DNA from: Sipunculus nudus
Lineage: Eukaryota > Annelida > Sipuncula > Golfingiida > Sipunculidae
Assembly (NCBI GenBank): GCA_026874595.1
Contig: CM049306.1
Location: forward strand, 99,627,642-99,691,641
Direction: 5' to 3'
DNA: 64,000 nt
Numbering within the stretch: position 1 is the first letter of the stretch; every line of letters starts with the position of its first letter. Made by a program: the position numbers and the translations under genes. Below the pieces are notes generated by a model. It saw nothing but the letters and a program-made list of their open reading frames with translations. It did not search any database and was not told where the DNA came from. Positions 1-12,100 of the stretch are shown in pieces.

Positions 1-1969
1 TTGCACTACAAGTAGCTTTTCTGTGATTACCCATTTGTAGTGACATTTCCACTTAATTAACAGCAGTGTATCATATAACCTACAAAAATACGTCTGTCAG
101 GACAGTACACAAGATTTTGTCCAGATATTTTGTAAATTGACGTAGTACCTTCTGTATGGTAATATGAGGTTACTGAGATTTAGTGAGCAAATAAAACTGG
201 TTGGTTCTGCATGTTGTGATCTTACAAAGAGCACATATTCTCAAGGTGTAAAAGTAACAGAACTGCTAGACAGCTGATATATTCATACAATTAAGGCACA
301 CTAAATATCTCACTGGAACATTTTCATGAATTATCAGGAGAATGAACAAAAAGAGGTCCCTTTATCAATTTCAACAATCAAATCCTGTGTAGAGATATAT
401 TTTACTTTGTACCTAATGCTCAACTGTGTATAATCATAAATTTCAGGTAGTGATCTATATATAGCCATCAGGAAAATTATTCTTTTAGGCAAAAAAAAAA
501 AAATAATAATAAAAAGGTATTGTTCTCATGCCCTGCCTGCGTCAATTTTAACCCCCCACATCAAACATTTTTATTTTGATTTTCATCTTTCAAGAAAGAT
601 AAAACAATACAATTTTTAAGATTTCTTTTGTTATGTAGGGCTTTTACCAGTTTAGCAAAAAAAACTGTTTTCATGCTTTTCCCTGATCATATAACATTTT
701 TATCAAAACATACAATAAAAAGATAAAAAAAAAATTGCACACCCACAATGATTTTTTTTTAAAATATTTGACTGAGAACCTATACCTTTTTTTTGGCCTA
801 TATTTAATATATTTATTTCCACACATTGTGCCAAAACCATTTCATTTAACACTACTATATTCACTATTGGTTTTACTGAAATATTTGGTAGATGGAAAAG
901 ACCCATGGCTATGCAACATAAATGTAGGTCACAATCCAGTTACTGTGGGATACATTCTCAACTAAAACTTAAACACTTCCATCCCATCATGAACATTTCC
1001 TATCCTCTCTGACCTTTTTTCTTATAAAAATATCTGTATGTGCATGCACCTTTTTAATTTGTGCTTTCCCCAAATCATAAAATTAACATCTGATCCGACA
1101 ACCATTATCTGCAGATACCACTGAAGAAACATCAACAACTGGCCCCATTTAAGTACTAAATAATATTTCTACTTAATTATGGTAGGGGCATTTGTCCCTT
1201 TGAAAGAAGAGTCGGGTAACATCAGACTAGCGTGCCTCCCATTGTTGAGAACTACGCTGTAAACCTGACTTTAAGAAAGAAATATTTGCGTTATTTTTTT
1301 ACTAAAGTCTCATGGCCTTCATGTACACAGTCTCTGAAAATAAACCATCCCCCCCCCCAAGATGAGAAACACCAACCATGCATGAAACAAAATACAGTAA
1401 AACTCGGTATAAAGGTTAATCCACCTGCATATTTGATGAATTACTGACCGCACACAAGCATGTCTCCAACTAGTTGTGCGACTGTCAACCATGTCATGCA
1501 AGCACAGGAAGTGATGGTGCTTACCACAGAGACAGGATTAACAATTTATTTGTACATTCACAAGTGATCTTTGTGTCAATTGCTCAATCATTGCCTAATC
1601 TGAAGTTACCACTGTGTATACTATGTAGAAATATTGATCCTACAGAATGGATGGCAATCACAGTGCAATTCTCCATATGACTGGAATCACAATTCAAAAG
1701 TACACCTATAAGTCACATATATATATTCCCGGCTAATATTTGTGAATTAAGAATTATATATATAAGGTTGGTCCATGGCTTCCAGAGGTAATCAATTAAA
1801 AACAAGGCCTACAGGCCTAATGCAAACCTGTGCAAAGTTTGGGAGTATGAATGGAGTTTTTTTTTTAAATTTAATATTGATCCTTTTAAGTCCTGCATAT
1901 CTACCTTAGTCATTATGATTTCAGCAAAACGGACATTTCTGACTAGTTTCAGACTAGGACATTTTAAAA
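1..1969. other. AT-rich DNA without a recognisable gene
   Basis: Short chance frames only. There is a short C run near 1350 and, at about 1395-1420, a TACAGTAAAACTCGGTATAA stretch resembling a decayed pogo/Tigger end. Nothing else can be supported. Confidence 0.5.
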
Positions 1970-3820
1970 CTAGAATATGGGTAGTCGACAAGCAACTGTG
2001 TATCCGCAGAAATCAGAGTGGGATGGGTGAAGTGAGGCATGGATTAAGTGGTAAGGGGAATAGAGTGAGGTGTGTTGCATATTAGCTTGGAAGTCTGCAG
2101 AGTAAACGTGAATGTAGGTGGCGCCACCTGTCATAAAATCGAGAAAGCTGTCCAGGATGTATAAACCTGCAAAATTTCAGGTGGATAAGTCAAACCACCT
2201 CTGAGATATGAGTGATTTTATCCCAAGGCAGATGAACAGATCGACGCTGTGCATAAGTGGTTGAAGGTGGCGCCACCAGTTTTGCCTATGATAAAGAGCT
2301 ATGTAAGATCTATACACAAGAAAAATTTGGCCAAATCGGTCAAACAGTTCCTGAGATAGGAGGGTGGATGTCTGCAGATTAAACCGTAATGTAGGTGGTG
2401 CCACCTGTCATAAAACCAAGAAAGCTGTCCAGGAACCTGCAAAATTTCAGGTGGATAAGTCAAACCACTTCTGAGATATGAGTGATTTCATCCCAAGGCA
2501 GATGAACAGATGGACACTGTGCACAAGTGGTTGCAGGTGGCGCCACCAGTTTTGCCTATGATAAAGAGCTATGTGAGATCTATACACAAGCAAAATTTTG
2601 GCCAAACCGGTCAAACGGTTCCAGGGATATGAGGGTGGATGTCTGCAGAGTAAACCATAATGTAGGTGATGCCACCTGTCATAAAACCAAGAAAGCTGTC
2701 CAGGATGTATAAACCTGCAAAATTTAAGGTTGATCAGTCAAACCACCCCTGAGATATGAGTGATTTTATCCCAAAGCAGATGAACAGATGGACGCTGTGC
2801 ATAATGGTTGCAGGTGGCGCCACCAGTTTTGCCTATGATAAAGAGCTATGCGAGATCTATACACATGCAAAATTTTGGCCCAATCGGTCAAACTGTTCCC
2901 CAGATATGAGCTTGGATGTCTGCAGAGTAAACGTGAATGTAGGTGGCGCCACCTGTCATAAAATCGAGAAAGCTGTCCAGGATGTATAAACCTGCAAAAT
3001 TTCAGGTTGAAAAGTCAAACCACTGCCGAGATACGAGTGATATTATCCCAAGGCAGATGAACAGATGGATGCTGGGCATGGTTGCAGGTGGCGCCACCAG
3101 TTTTGCCTATGATAAAGAGCTATGTGAGATCTATACACATGCAAAATTTTGGCCCAATCAGTCAAACAGATCCCGAGATATGAGCTTGGATGTCTGCAGA
3201 GTAAACGTGAATGTAGGTGGCGCCACCTGTCATAAATCGAGAAAGCTGTCCAGGATGTATAAACCTGCAAAATTTCAGGTGGATAAGTCAAACCACTCCT
3301 GGGATATGAGTGATTTCTCCAAAGGCAGATGAACAGATGGGTGTTGTGCATTATTGGTTGCAGGAGGCGCCACCATTTTTAGTATATGTTATAAAGCTTT
3401 CAAAGGGCTACATTTGTGCAAAATTTTTAGCCTGATCGGTCAAACGATTCCCAAGATATGTGGGTTTTTATGTGGAAACAGACGCACAAATGGATGCTGG
3501 GCAGTGAGGAAAGGTCAGAGGTCAACCAGAATGAGGGCGCAGCAGTTCACATGTAACCTGATGATAAACCCGATTTCCTTAAAATGCAAACCAAGTTTTT
3601 TCAAACAGTTGAAAGATATAGTTCCAATAATCTGGGAATTCTGCATCTAAACATTGTGTCTAGACGTCTAGACGCTGTGTCTAATATGACTAATTCTTAT
3701 ATGTCATTTGGAGCTTCTAGCTCTGATGGTTTCTGACTTACAGCCATGGACGGCGGAAAGCCAGCCCTGGATGGCGGACGGACGACGCTGCGCCATCGCA
3801 TAAGCTCACAGGTTCACTAA
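1970..3820 (-). mobile_element. Composite non-autonomous element, minus orientation (families 4+1)
   Basis: Read on the minus strand it starts at 3820 with TTAGTGAACC then GAGCTTATGCGATGGCGCAG, continues through a GTCTAGAC-rich patch (about 3655-3690), then tandem repeats built on GGTGGCGCCACC. It ends with GCGGATACACAG, a TAGTCG..CGACTA-type hairpin and CTAG at 1973-1970. The copy at 61418-63970 has the same order in the opposite orientation. Frames of 60-130 codons inside are by-products of the repeat units. Confidence 0.75.
2117..3374. repeat. Tandem repeat, about 277-bp unit of two halves, each centred on GGTGGCGCCACC
   Basis: The palindrome or a one-to-two-base variant is at 2117, 2266, 2394, 2536, 2664, 2813, 2942, 3087, 3216 and 3363. 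Spacing alternates between about 147 and 128 bp. One half carries 'TTGCCTATGATAAAGAGCTA', the other 'CTGTCATAAAATCGAGAAAG'. Flanks vary more than the palindrome. Confidence 0.85.
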
Positions 3821-5121
3821 AAAGTTAAAGTTTTTCCCTCAAATTTCTAAAATTTAAAAGTCCCAACAAACTTTGTTAAACACAGGTCCTGAGACCCATA
3901 GCTGACTTGTGAACATTTATTTGACAATAAAATATTTTTTTCAGATTATTCAATCATGCAGTGAACACCCAGGAATCTAATATTTTATTTAAATGTGAAT
4001 TCTACTAATTCTTATATGAAATATTAATTTCAGACATAAATCATCTGTTATTTTCAGGACAATTTTGCTGTGGCTGCTATGATTACTGGCATGTGCTGTA
4101 TATTAACTAATTTCTTATTGATTTATCTTATTTAGGGCTACTACCTTAAATTTCTGAAAGTGTTGAAAATGAAAGGTTCTGCACTTGAGCCTGTTATTTA
4201 TAATAATAAAAGAGTGAAAGTGTTTGTATGTCATTCCAGATTAAGCTAAAGAGACACTCATGAAAGAAAGTGGACAATCTTCAACTCTTTAAATATTATA
4301 ATAATTAATATATGAGCCTGTTAATTCTCATTTGAAAACTGAAATGTACAATGTTAAAGTTAATAGCTATATGCATAAAGTATGTGAATTTTACATATTA
4401 ATAACTGAGGTATATTCTGATGACTCAACATTTAATGAAATCACTCCCATGAAGCTACCCTGGATTCAAAACAGGCAAAAAGACTCAATAATGTGTCAAA
4501 CTAGAAGGTCAGCTTATTTGTTTATGAACAAACTGACACTGGCATCTGCTGTCAGGTCCTGACAATCATGATAACAGAGTAGCTCCATTTTGGCTGCAAC
4601 CAATGATGGGCAGATGGAAAAAGCCATGTGGATTGGATGTTTGATACTCTATCAGTGTACTAGAGAATGTTTACACAGAAAAAAATATATTGGGTCTGAG
4701 ATCATCAAATGAAATATTAATAGCATGAACAAAATTAGTGCTGATTATTGAATTATTATTGCAGGGAATTAAACCATAAGCATGTCAGATAAAAGCCAAA
4801 ATTCCATAATTTATACACACAAGCTGGGTCCCTTTAACACAATTTTGTCATGACTTGCTTCACATCATTAAACATACAAAAAGCAATCATACATGAAACC
4901 ATAATTTAAACCTGTTCCACAGTATCCACACACACACAGACTGAACTTTGTTGTACCACTTGGTTAAAAAAGGTTAGGATGAAATTCACAAAACACATCA
5001 GGCTGGGCCACGTTACTGGCACACAGAACAGCATCATACGCATCAACCTTTCAATATCAGAAATTAGCTATAAAAATATACAAAGACGTTAACCTATGGA
5101 GCCCTTGGCTGCTGCTTTCTA
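3821..5121. other. USP 3' flank, including probable 3' UTR
   Basis: This is AT-rich DNA between the repeat element and the USP stop codon. The 3' UTR must start here on the minus strand, but the only AATAAA on that strand is at 3989-3984, over 1.1 kb past the stop. A variant signal or a long UTR is possible. No other gene is seen. Confidence 0.4.
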
Positions 5122-6153
5122 TCAGAAATGCCGTTTGTACAGTAACAGGTAAGCATTTTCTCTGACATACTTTGTGCTCAATTCATACTCCATGTTGACT
5201 TCAGTGACACACTCGTCATTAAACTTATACCATCGACCATTGCTGCACAGGGCGTAGGACACGTAGTGACCGTGTGTCGTGCTGTTCCCCCCAACATGTA
5301 GACACAGTCCATACAAATTGTACAAGAAGCTGGTTGCCGTGGCAGTGAGATCTTCCCTCTGGGTGACTTTATCATAAATGATTTGAGTCAAATCCAGATT
5401 AATGAGGGGGATGCTGACTTGCTTATGCAATTTGCTTGCCATTCCGTTTGAGTATGAGAACCGCAATAACTGCACTGTGAGACACTCTGGAAGCTGCCTA
5501 AGAAGAGATCGACGTTGGCCGTCAGTGACACGAACAGGTATATGAGGATTATGCACCGGAGTTGATGTCCTGAACTGGTTGTCTTGAAAGCCACTGTCAT
5601 TCATTATTTCACCTGAGTTAGCGATGGGCGACATCATGATGGTTTGCCCTAAGGTAGAATTCAGTGCACTATCTGAGCCAATCAGGCGCTGCTTATGCAT
5701 ATGTAAGAGACCACCTACACCACCGTTGTTGGTGACAACTGGACTGGACGGCGTAGCACCCTGAATCCTGGAGCTGCTGCTCACTGGGCTGGTAGCCTTT
5801 ACACCGGGGACAGGGGTGCTGTGTAAACGTTTTTTGTTGCAGTTATCACATCGTAGACCATCTGGCCCAAACAGGTCCTCCGTGTGGCCAAATTTAGCAA
5901 AACAGTCCTCAAGGTACACTAGTCCTGACACAGAGCGTGGTTCGACCACAGCCACTGGTAAGATATTAAAGGGCTGGATGTTTACAGAGATGTGATTACA
6001 TGAGATACAGTGCTGTGCTTCTACTAACTGTCCTGTAAACAAATTATCCACCACCGAGGAGTTCTTCTGCTTGTATGTCAACCACTCTAGATCAGACAGT
6101 CGCTGTATGGGCTCCGCATAGCTGTCATTGTCCAAGCCACTGGCCAGCTCAAT
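5122..6153 (-). CDS. USP gene exon 6 (zinc ribbon, His and Asn/Asp boxes, stop)
   Basis: This terminal coding exon, after acceptor GATTTAG, encodes residues 451-793 and ends in TGA at 5124-5122. It contains NSSVVDNLFTGQL (481-493), the two CXXC knuckles, a 105-residue Ser/Gly/Asn-rich insert, LPECLTVQLLRF, the His box around His746, and the terminal block ENAYLLLYKR typical of USP ends. It shows no frameshift or internal stop. Confidence 0.95.
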   Translation of the reverse strand: MELASGLDNDSYAEPIQRLSDLEWLTYKQKNSSVVDNLFTGQLVEAQHCISCNHISVNIQPFNILPVAVVEPRSVSGLVYLEDCFAKFGHTEDLFGPDGLRCDNCNKKRLHSTPVPGVKATSPVSSSSRIQGATPSSPVVTNNGGVGGLLHMHKQRLIGSDSALNSTLGQTIMMSPIANSGEIMNDSGFQDNQFRTSTPVHNPHIPVRVTDGQRRSLLRQLPECLTVQLLRFSYSNGMASKLHKQVSIPLINLDLTQIIYDKVTQREDLTATATSFLYNLYGLCLHVGGNSTTHGHYVSYALCSNGRWYKFNDECVTEVNMEYELSTKYVRENAYLLLYKRHF

Positions 6154-9100
6154 CTAAATCAGAGAAATCAACATTAATTTATTTTTAATAATATCTATTT
6201 AAATGCTATGCATGAGGTTACACAAAAGTGGGGGAGGGTTACATATCAAGTTAACACTTTATGTCTCCCCTCACTACAGGCCTCACTTTCCCAAATTTGA
6301 GGGATAAAATGGAACCTTCAAAAGTTTGATGTAAATCCAGGATTTCTAAAGATTTGACCTTGTCTGATGATGAACAAGGTAACCAGGTTATGAACTGATC
6401 TGAGATTTTTTACTCTGGCTGATCTGAAATTGAAGATCCAGGTGAAGGTGACCTGTTTTTAAGATCCTCAAGAGACTTGATCAAATCAATTAGTGTTTCA
6501 AATATGAGGATAAAATATGCACATCAAAAGTTATGGGTTTCAAAAATAATTATGTTTTGGTCGATTTCACCATGATGTTGAAGATCAAGGTCACCAAATT
6601 TTGAACTAGTCTGAGATTTTGGTAGTTCTAAACAATTTAAATTTAAAATTTCATGAAAAAATGTTGAATTATTCAAAAGTTTTGGCTTTCTCATATGACA
6701 CAGACCGAGACAACAACAAAGCTGACAGATCAAACTCTATGTCTCCCCACCATGGGAGGGAAGACATAATTAGTATGTTATTATGTATTATAAAAATATT
6801 GAAAATCACAATTTTTGGCAAAATTTTGTCATAATAAATATCATTACACAATCTGTAAGTATCCATAAGTTTCATATAACTATAATATAAAACAAATCTC
6901 CAATGAGAAAGGGAATCCTACATATCACAAGTATATATTTTAAAACATTTTTACCACCTCTTCTTCTTATAAAGAGTAATATTACATTATTTGAGGCTAA
7001 TTGGATCCCTGATGATCTAGATTTTAGTCAGACTTACTTCTTTCCTGCAGGCTTGAGCCCTCCTGTTCTATATTTTAGTCAGTTGCCTTGTTTGACCCCC
7101 TATTCCACATCCAGTCAGTCTTACCACTTTCCTGCAGGCATGTATCTATATTCTAGTCAGCCTTTTCTTTAATGCCAGATTCCTTCTCTTCTAGATATTT
7201 TATCATTGTTTGAGCCTTTTTATTCAATGTTACCTCTTTCCTGCAGTCTTATTTCAACCCTAGTCTTCTGTTCTAGATATAGTCATTGTTACCTCTTTCC
7301 TGTAGGCTTGTCTGAGCCCTTCTGTTCTAGAATTAGTCAGTGTTAACCCAAGTCTTGAGTTCTAGATTTAGTCAGTGTTACCTCTTTCCTGCAGGCCTGT
7401 TTAAGCCCTTCTATTCTAGATGGGGTGAGATCTCCATAGATAAACTTGAGGATATTCAGTGTGATTCCACTGTAAGCTGCCACCTTCGTTTTAACAGGTT
7501 CTGCATCAGGTCCTGGAACAGGACAGAATTTTCAACAATGAATGAAAAGTACACTGTGTTATTCTAGATGAAGTTTAAATGGTAAGCCACATGTACAGAT
7601 ATAACTGGCTTGATGACAAATACATGTTACCTGCTGGAGAAAAAAAAGAAGAAATCTGACAATGACATGAATCTTATCACAGATACAAGCTGACACAAAC
7701 AGTGTACCACAGAGGAAATGGAAATATGAAAAGACTGAATAAAAACAGGCATTAACCAAATTATTATATGCTTTGTTCTGCTTCATGCAGGGCACAAAAT
7801 TAGAGATGGACCACCAGCTTCCGGTAAAACTAACAGAGGTCTGGCAGAATGTCTACCACGACCGGACCTCAAGCCTGGCGGAATTCAGGGCCTCATGCGT
7901 GTTGAAATGCAGCCTTAAACAATTGTACACACATGAACAGGAAGGTTCAAGAAGATTTATTTATTGTCTTAAATCTTCTTGGTACACATTAGCGCAGGTG
8001 CGTGACATAAGACCGCAGGCATTCGGTTAATTCTTGTGTGAGTAGGCCTCTTTTAATAATATAACTGAAACATGCTAGCTGCATGTTTCCCAGCAAGCTA
8101 ATCCTGCTGACACCTGAAACACCGACCCACACACCCACTGGTTAAAATTGCATCAATGTCATTACACCCTTGCGACCATTGGATGATCTCGACTTTATTT
8201 TGCATTGACATCATCTGACCTCTGACCCCACTGGCGTAACTGCCTGAACCATTGTTTTTTGGCACTGACAATATCAGTTTCCTGCGTTGGTGGGTTGGAC
8301 ATGATAGCTTTCATGTACCGTGAATCAGAGAGCAAAATATTTGTAATTATTTTAAGCAAAGCAAATTATCCACATTCATTAAAAGGGCTGTATGCACTTT
8401 GAATGACCCAGTCTCATCCAAATCATAACCAGGCCTAACAAAGTGCTGGCGATGTCAATCTCATACATAATCAGTAACAATACAGCAGGGTTCATACATT
8501 TCCAGCAAATTAAAATTTCATGAGTTTTTCAGGCCCTGCGACAAAAAATAATCATGACCTTTTCCTCATCACTTTGTCATGTAAATGATATATCTAGGAA
8601 ACTGTCAATGCACAGCATCCTTGATTATTCAGATATGAAGAATTAAGCTTAAAGAATACATATAGAGTTAAATATATATTTATGAGTCATTATTTCAAAA
8701 ATTTGATTTTTTTTACATTTCCTCTCATTTGTTAAAAAATATTTGCATGGGTTTCATGTTTAGGATATTAAACCATTTAAATTAACACATGGGATAATTA
8801 AGTAAATAACAATCTGGTTTAACAGATCAGTCTTGCAAAGTGTTTTTTTTTTATTTTAATGTTTAATCAGTATTTAAATGAAAATTTTTTTAATATTGAG
8901 AGTGAAATACAACACTATAAATTATATTTCTTTCAAACATTGAGATGCATCAACCCAAGAGTACAATCAGGGTGGTATATGGTATCAGAAGACAAACACT
9001 GTTTAATTTGGGTTAACAAACACTGTATCATTTACGTCAATGTTTCACCACTTACATCAAGGTTACCGTTTCAAAACCACACATTCCTATTAAACTACTT

Positions 9101-12100
9101 AATTCAAATACTACAAAAGTATAAGAAATAAAGATGATTTCAGTTGCTTTATTAATACTTATTTTCTTATTATATTCACTGTTTCACACACACATGCCTA
9201 TTAAACTACTTCATCTGGATACTAAATGCATAAGTTTAAGAAATTAAGATTATTTCAGTTACTTAATTTTACTTATTACTTTGATATATTATTATTTTAA
9301 ATTAATCAATGAATTGTCATAAGTCTGATATATGGAAGCAAAAAGAAAGATCTCAATTAAGGTAATTAAATAAACTAAGATATCCAGTGACATTTGCTAC
9401 TAATAGGATGATTGTGAACCTATCACATTAAACTGCGCTCATATCAGCATTAAATTCCCCTATCATCACTCACTTAATGCTTCTGATTACCAGTGAAATA
9501 TTTTGAATTATCATGTCCCTATTTACATAATCATGGAATATAATATGTTCTGACATATGAAGTTACCTGTCAAGATTTTGTCATTTTGACTGTGAGGCCC
9601 CAGATAGTAAACAAATCTGGTACCTGATGCTGCAAAGTCCAAAGCCTTAAGGTTTAACCAATAAGAATGTCCTACCACTGACCTTTACTGGCTTTCTTGC
9701 CATTTGTGTTGAGGAGACTATGTAGGGTGTCGAGTAGCCACATCAGGAACTCTGCTGCGTCCTGCTGACCTTGTGTGCCAGCAGGGTGCGCCACCAGACT
9801 GTGAGGAAAACTGGCAGCAGATAAACGGAAGGGCTGCGTGTCCACCACCCGTTCCTCAGATGTCCCAGGTTCCACGACCAACCGCTGAACCAAGTCCCTG
9901 AATGAGGACAGCAGCGCCACTTGCTGGGCTGTGAGGTTATTATTGCTGCCGTGTACAGCCATGGCTTCTAAAACACCAGGTGTATGGGCAAGGCACTGTA
10001 GGACAGAGTTCATAAAACACAGGTTCTGTCCAGCGTTACGTAACCCAGGTGGCGTCTTCGAATATGGGTTTATACCGAACACAGACAGTACTTTGGATTT
10101 AAACGTAGGGGTGGGGGTTGGCTGCTTCATCGGAGTGGTGGCGGTGGGTGAATGGATACCTCTCCGGGCGAGGTTCATGCGGGGGATGACTGGGGTGTAT
10201 GTTGAGAGACCCATTGAATGGTGCTGTTTAAGCTGAGGGTTGTTGTTGCTGTAAGCTGCTGAAGTAAACACCGGCTGCCCTGCCTGGCTGACTATAACTG
10301 GTGGTCTTGTGCTCACAGGTGGTGCCCTATAGAAAAACAAAAGTTTCTTTTGATTAAAATGTTAACTCCAATGATTAAACTAAAATCTTTGATCAAACAT
10401 ACTTCTCAAGGGTAACTTTGCCCATTTTATTTTCTACCCCTTTTAATCAAATCACAGTTTAAATCCCTGATAAAAAGGATAAAAAAAGATTTTCTTCTGA
10501 TAGTTGACAAACTCACAAGCTTTGAGGAAGTGGTATCTCCTCATAAAGATTACGATTCATAAAATGGTGACCAAATGAAACAGAGCTGGAATGCAGACTT
10601 TCTGGCATGGTCTCCTGTGCTGAATATATCCTGTGCTCCTATATCCTGAGATATAATCTTATTTCTTAATCTGACATTTACCAAATAAAAGGTAAATTGT
10701 TATATATGATTGCTGTATAAGGAAATCTTGTTTACACAAAGGAAACATGTAATTCATTTAGCAGTACAGTACTGCCACTCGCTGTATTGAGCACAGGATT
10801 TATAATCCTACAAGCTGCACACAGAACCATCACTTTACTTAAGCATGACAAAGTCAGCTGAACTAAAATTACCATAATATTTATTAAATGGGTGCACAAA
10901 GAAGGACTCTGAGACAATTGGAGCCCTTAACTGTAATCTATCCTTTTCTTTATGATGCTTTTACCAGAATTACCTGTAGCGTAGCTGGTGGTGACCCTCC
11001 ATTTTGGGCTGTTCATTTTTCTCAGGGTCTTTGTTTTTACCAGTGTCTTCTGGGTACCATGGTTCCGCAGGCAGCATGTACTCATTCTGAACCTGACCTT
11101 GGCCCTCCCAGTACAAGACAGGTGGTGGCCACTGCATATACTGCTGCTGCTGTGGGACACCAGGGGGCACTGTCTGCTGCGGGGGAGGGGTGTTCTGTCT
11201 TGCACTTAACTGTTCCAGACTTTCTTCATGTTGCTGGAATTCATCCCAACGTGTGGTCAGATTGGTCCAAAGCTGGCTGAATTTTATAAAACAGTAAATA
11301 TACAAATTGCTTAATGGAACTGAATAGTATGCCTGTAACAATATAATTGGCATGTATTCAAAGATTTGCTAAAGATAAGATATACCAGACCATACAAATG
11401 GTACAGGGTATACTAGAGTCCAGATTCTAAACCATTAGCCTCCCTAGTTACTGGATGAACAAAATTTATTCCCCAACCATAATAAATGAAATTTAAATAT
11501 TATTATCTTAAATCTGAAAATGTATCTAATATGGCCCCTTCTACAATCTAGATACTGTTCAATTAATTTTTATTCCCTGTTGTTTCTAAATACATGCCTT
11601 ATGCAGTATTTATAGGCTAATACTGAATGTAAGATACAACACATCAAGATACTTGACAGATACATTAAAGGTATATTATAGTTTAATTAGAGTATAAATC
11701 ATGTAAACTACCTCAGGCTGAGTCTACCGCGGAGCTGCGTGTAGAGCAGGGTCACCACTGCCAGGCTGACTAAGATGTAGGGGCGGTGGTCAAGCAGATA
11801 CACAGGCAGACACAGGAGGAATAGCGCCAGGGACTCCAGCAGCCATATTTGTTGCTTCTCAGCTTCAGAACTGAAAGAGATGATTGTCTCTGTGAGTCAA
11901 TGGCCATATCATCCTGATGTTTTCTGGAGAAATTGCTTGGAGTAAGGTAAAAAAAAGAGTATTAATATACTCTTTCTCTTGGAGTATTATAATTATGAAT
12001 GTGTGGTCTCTCTTTTTTGCCCTGGACTAGCTAGGCTGCTGTCAAGCTGCAGCAGCCAATACCAGATTGCACAAGCCACCTTTTTATACTGTAATACAGG

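Noticed and set aside
2943-3332. A 129-codon frame (and similar frames at 2527, 2756, 62816, 63173, 63457) that looks like a repeated small protein
   Set aside because: All lie in the tandem repeat units. The repeat lengths are not consistently multiples of three, the frame switches between units, and both strands are equally open. Shared peptides follow from shared DNA.
2117-3374. CRISPR-like array (regular repeats with variable spacers)
   Set aside because: The host is an animal, spacing is 128-149 bp, and the 'spacers' are themselves repeated. It is the interior of a mobile element.
7855-7912. Minus-strand segment encoding LHFNTHEALNSARL, tested as the missing USP exon
   Set aside because: It needs a different exon 4 donor and leaves the wrong phase for exon 6. 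The segment at 7382-7512 fits both junctions.
7773-8030. Plus-strand frame preceded by a good acceptor-like CTGCTTCATGCAG
   Set aside because: No compatible partner exon or homology is visible, and it sits inside a well-supported minus-strand intron.
10888-11280. 130-codon plus-strand frame
   Set aside because: It is the antisense shadow of USP exon 3.
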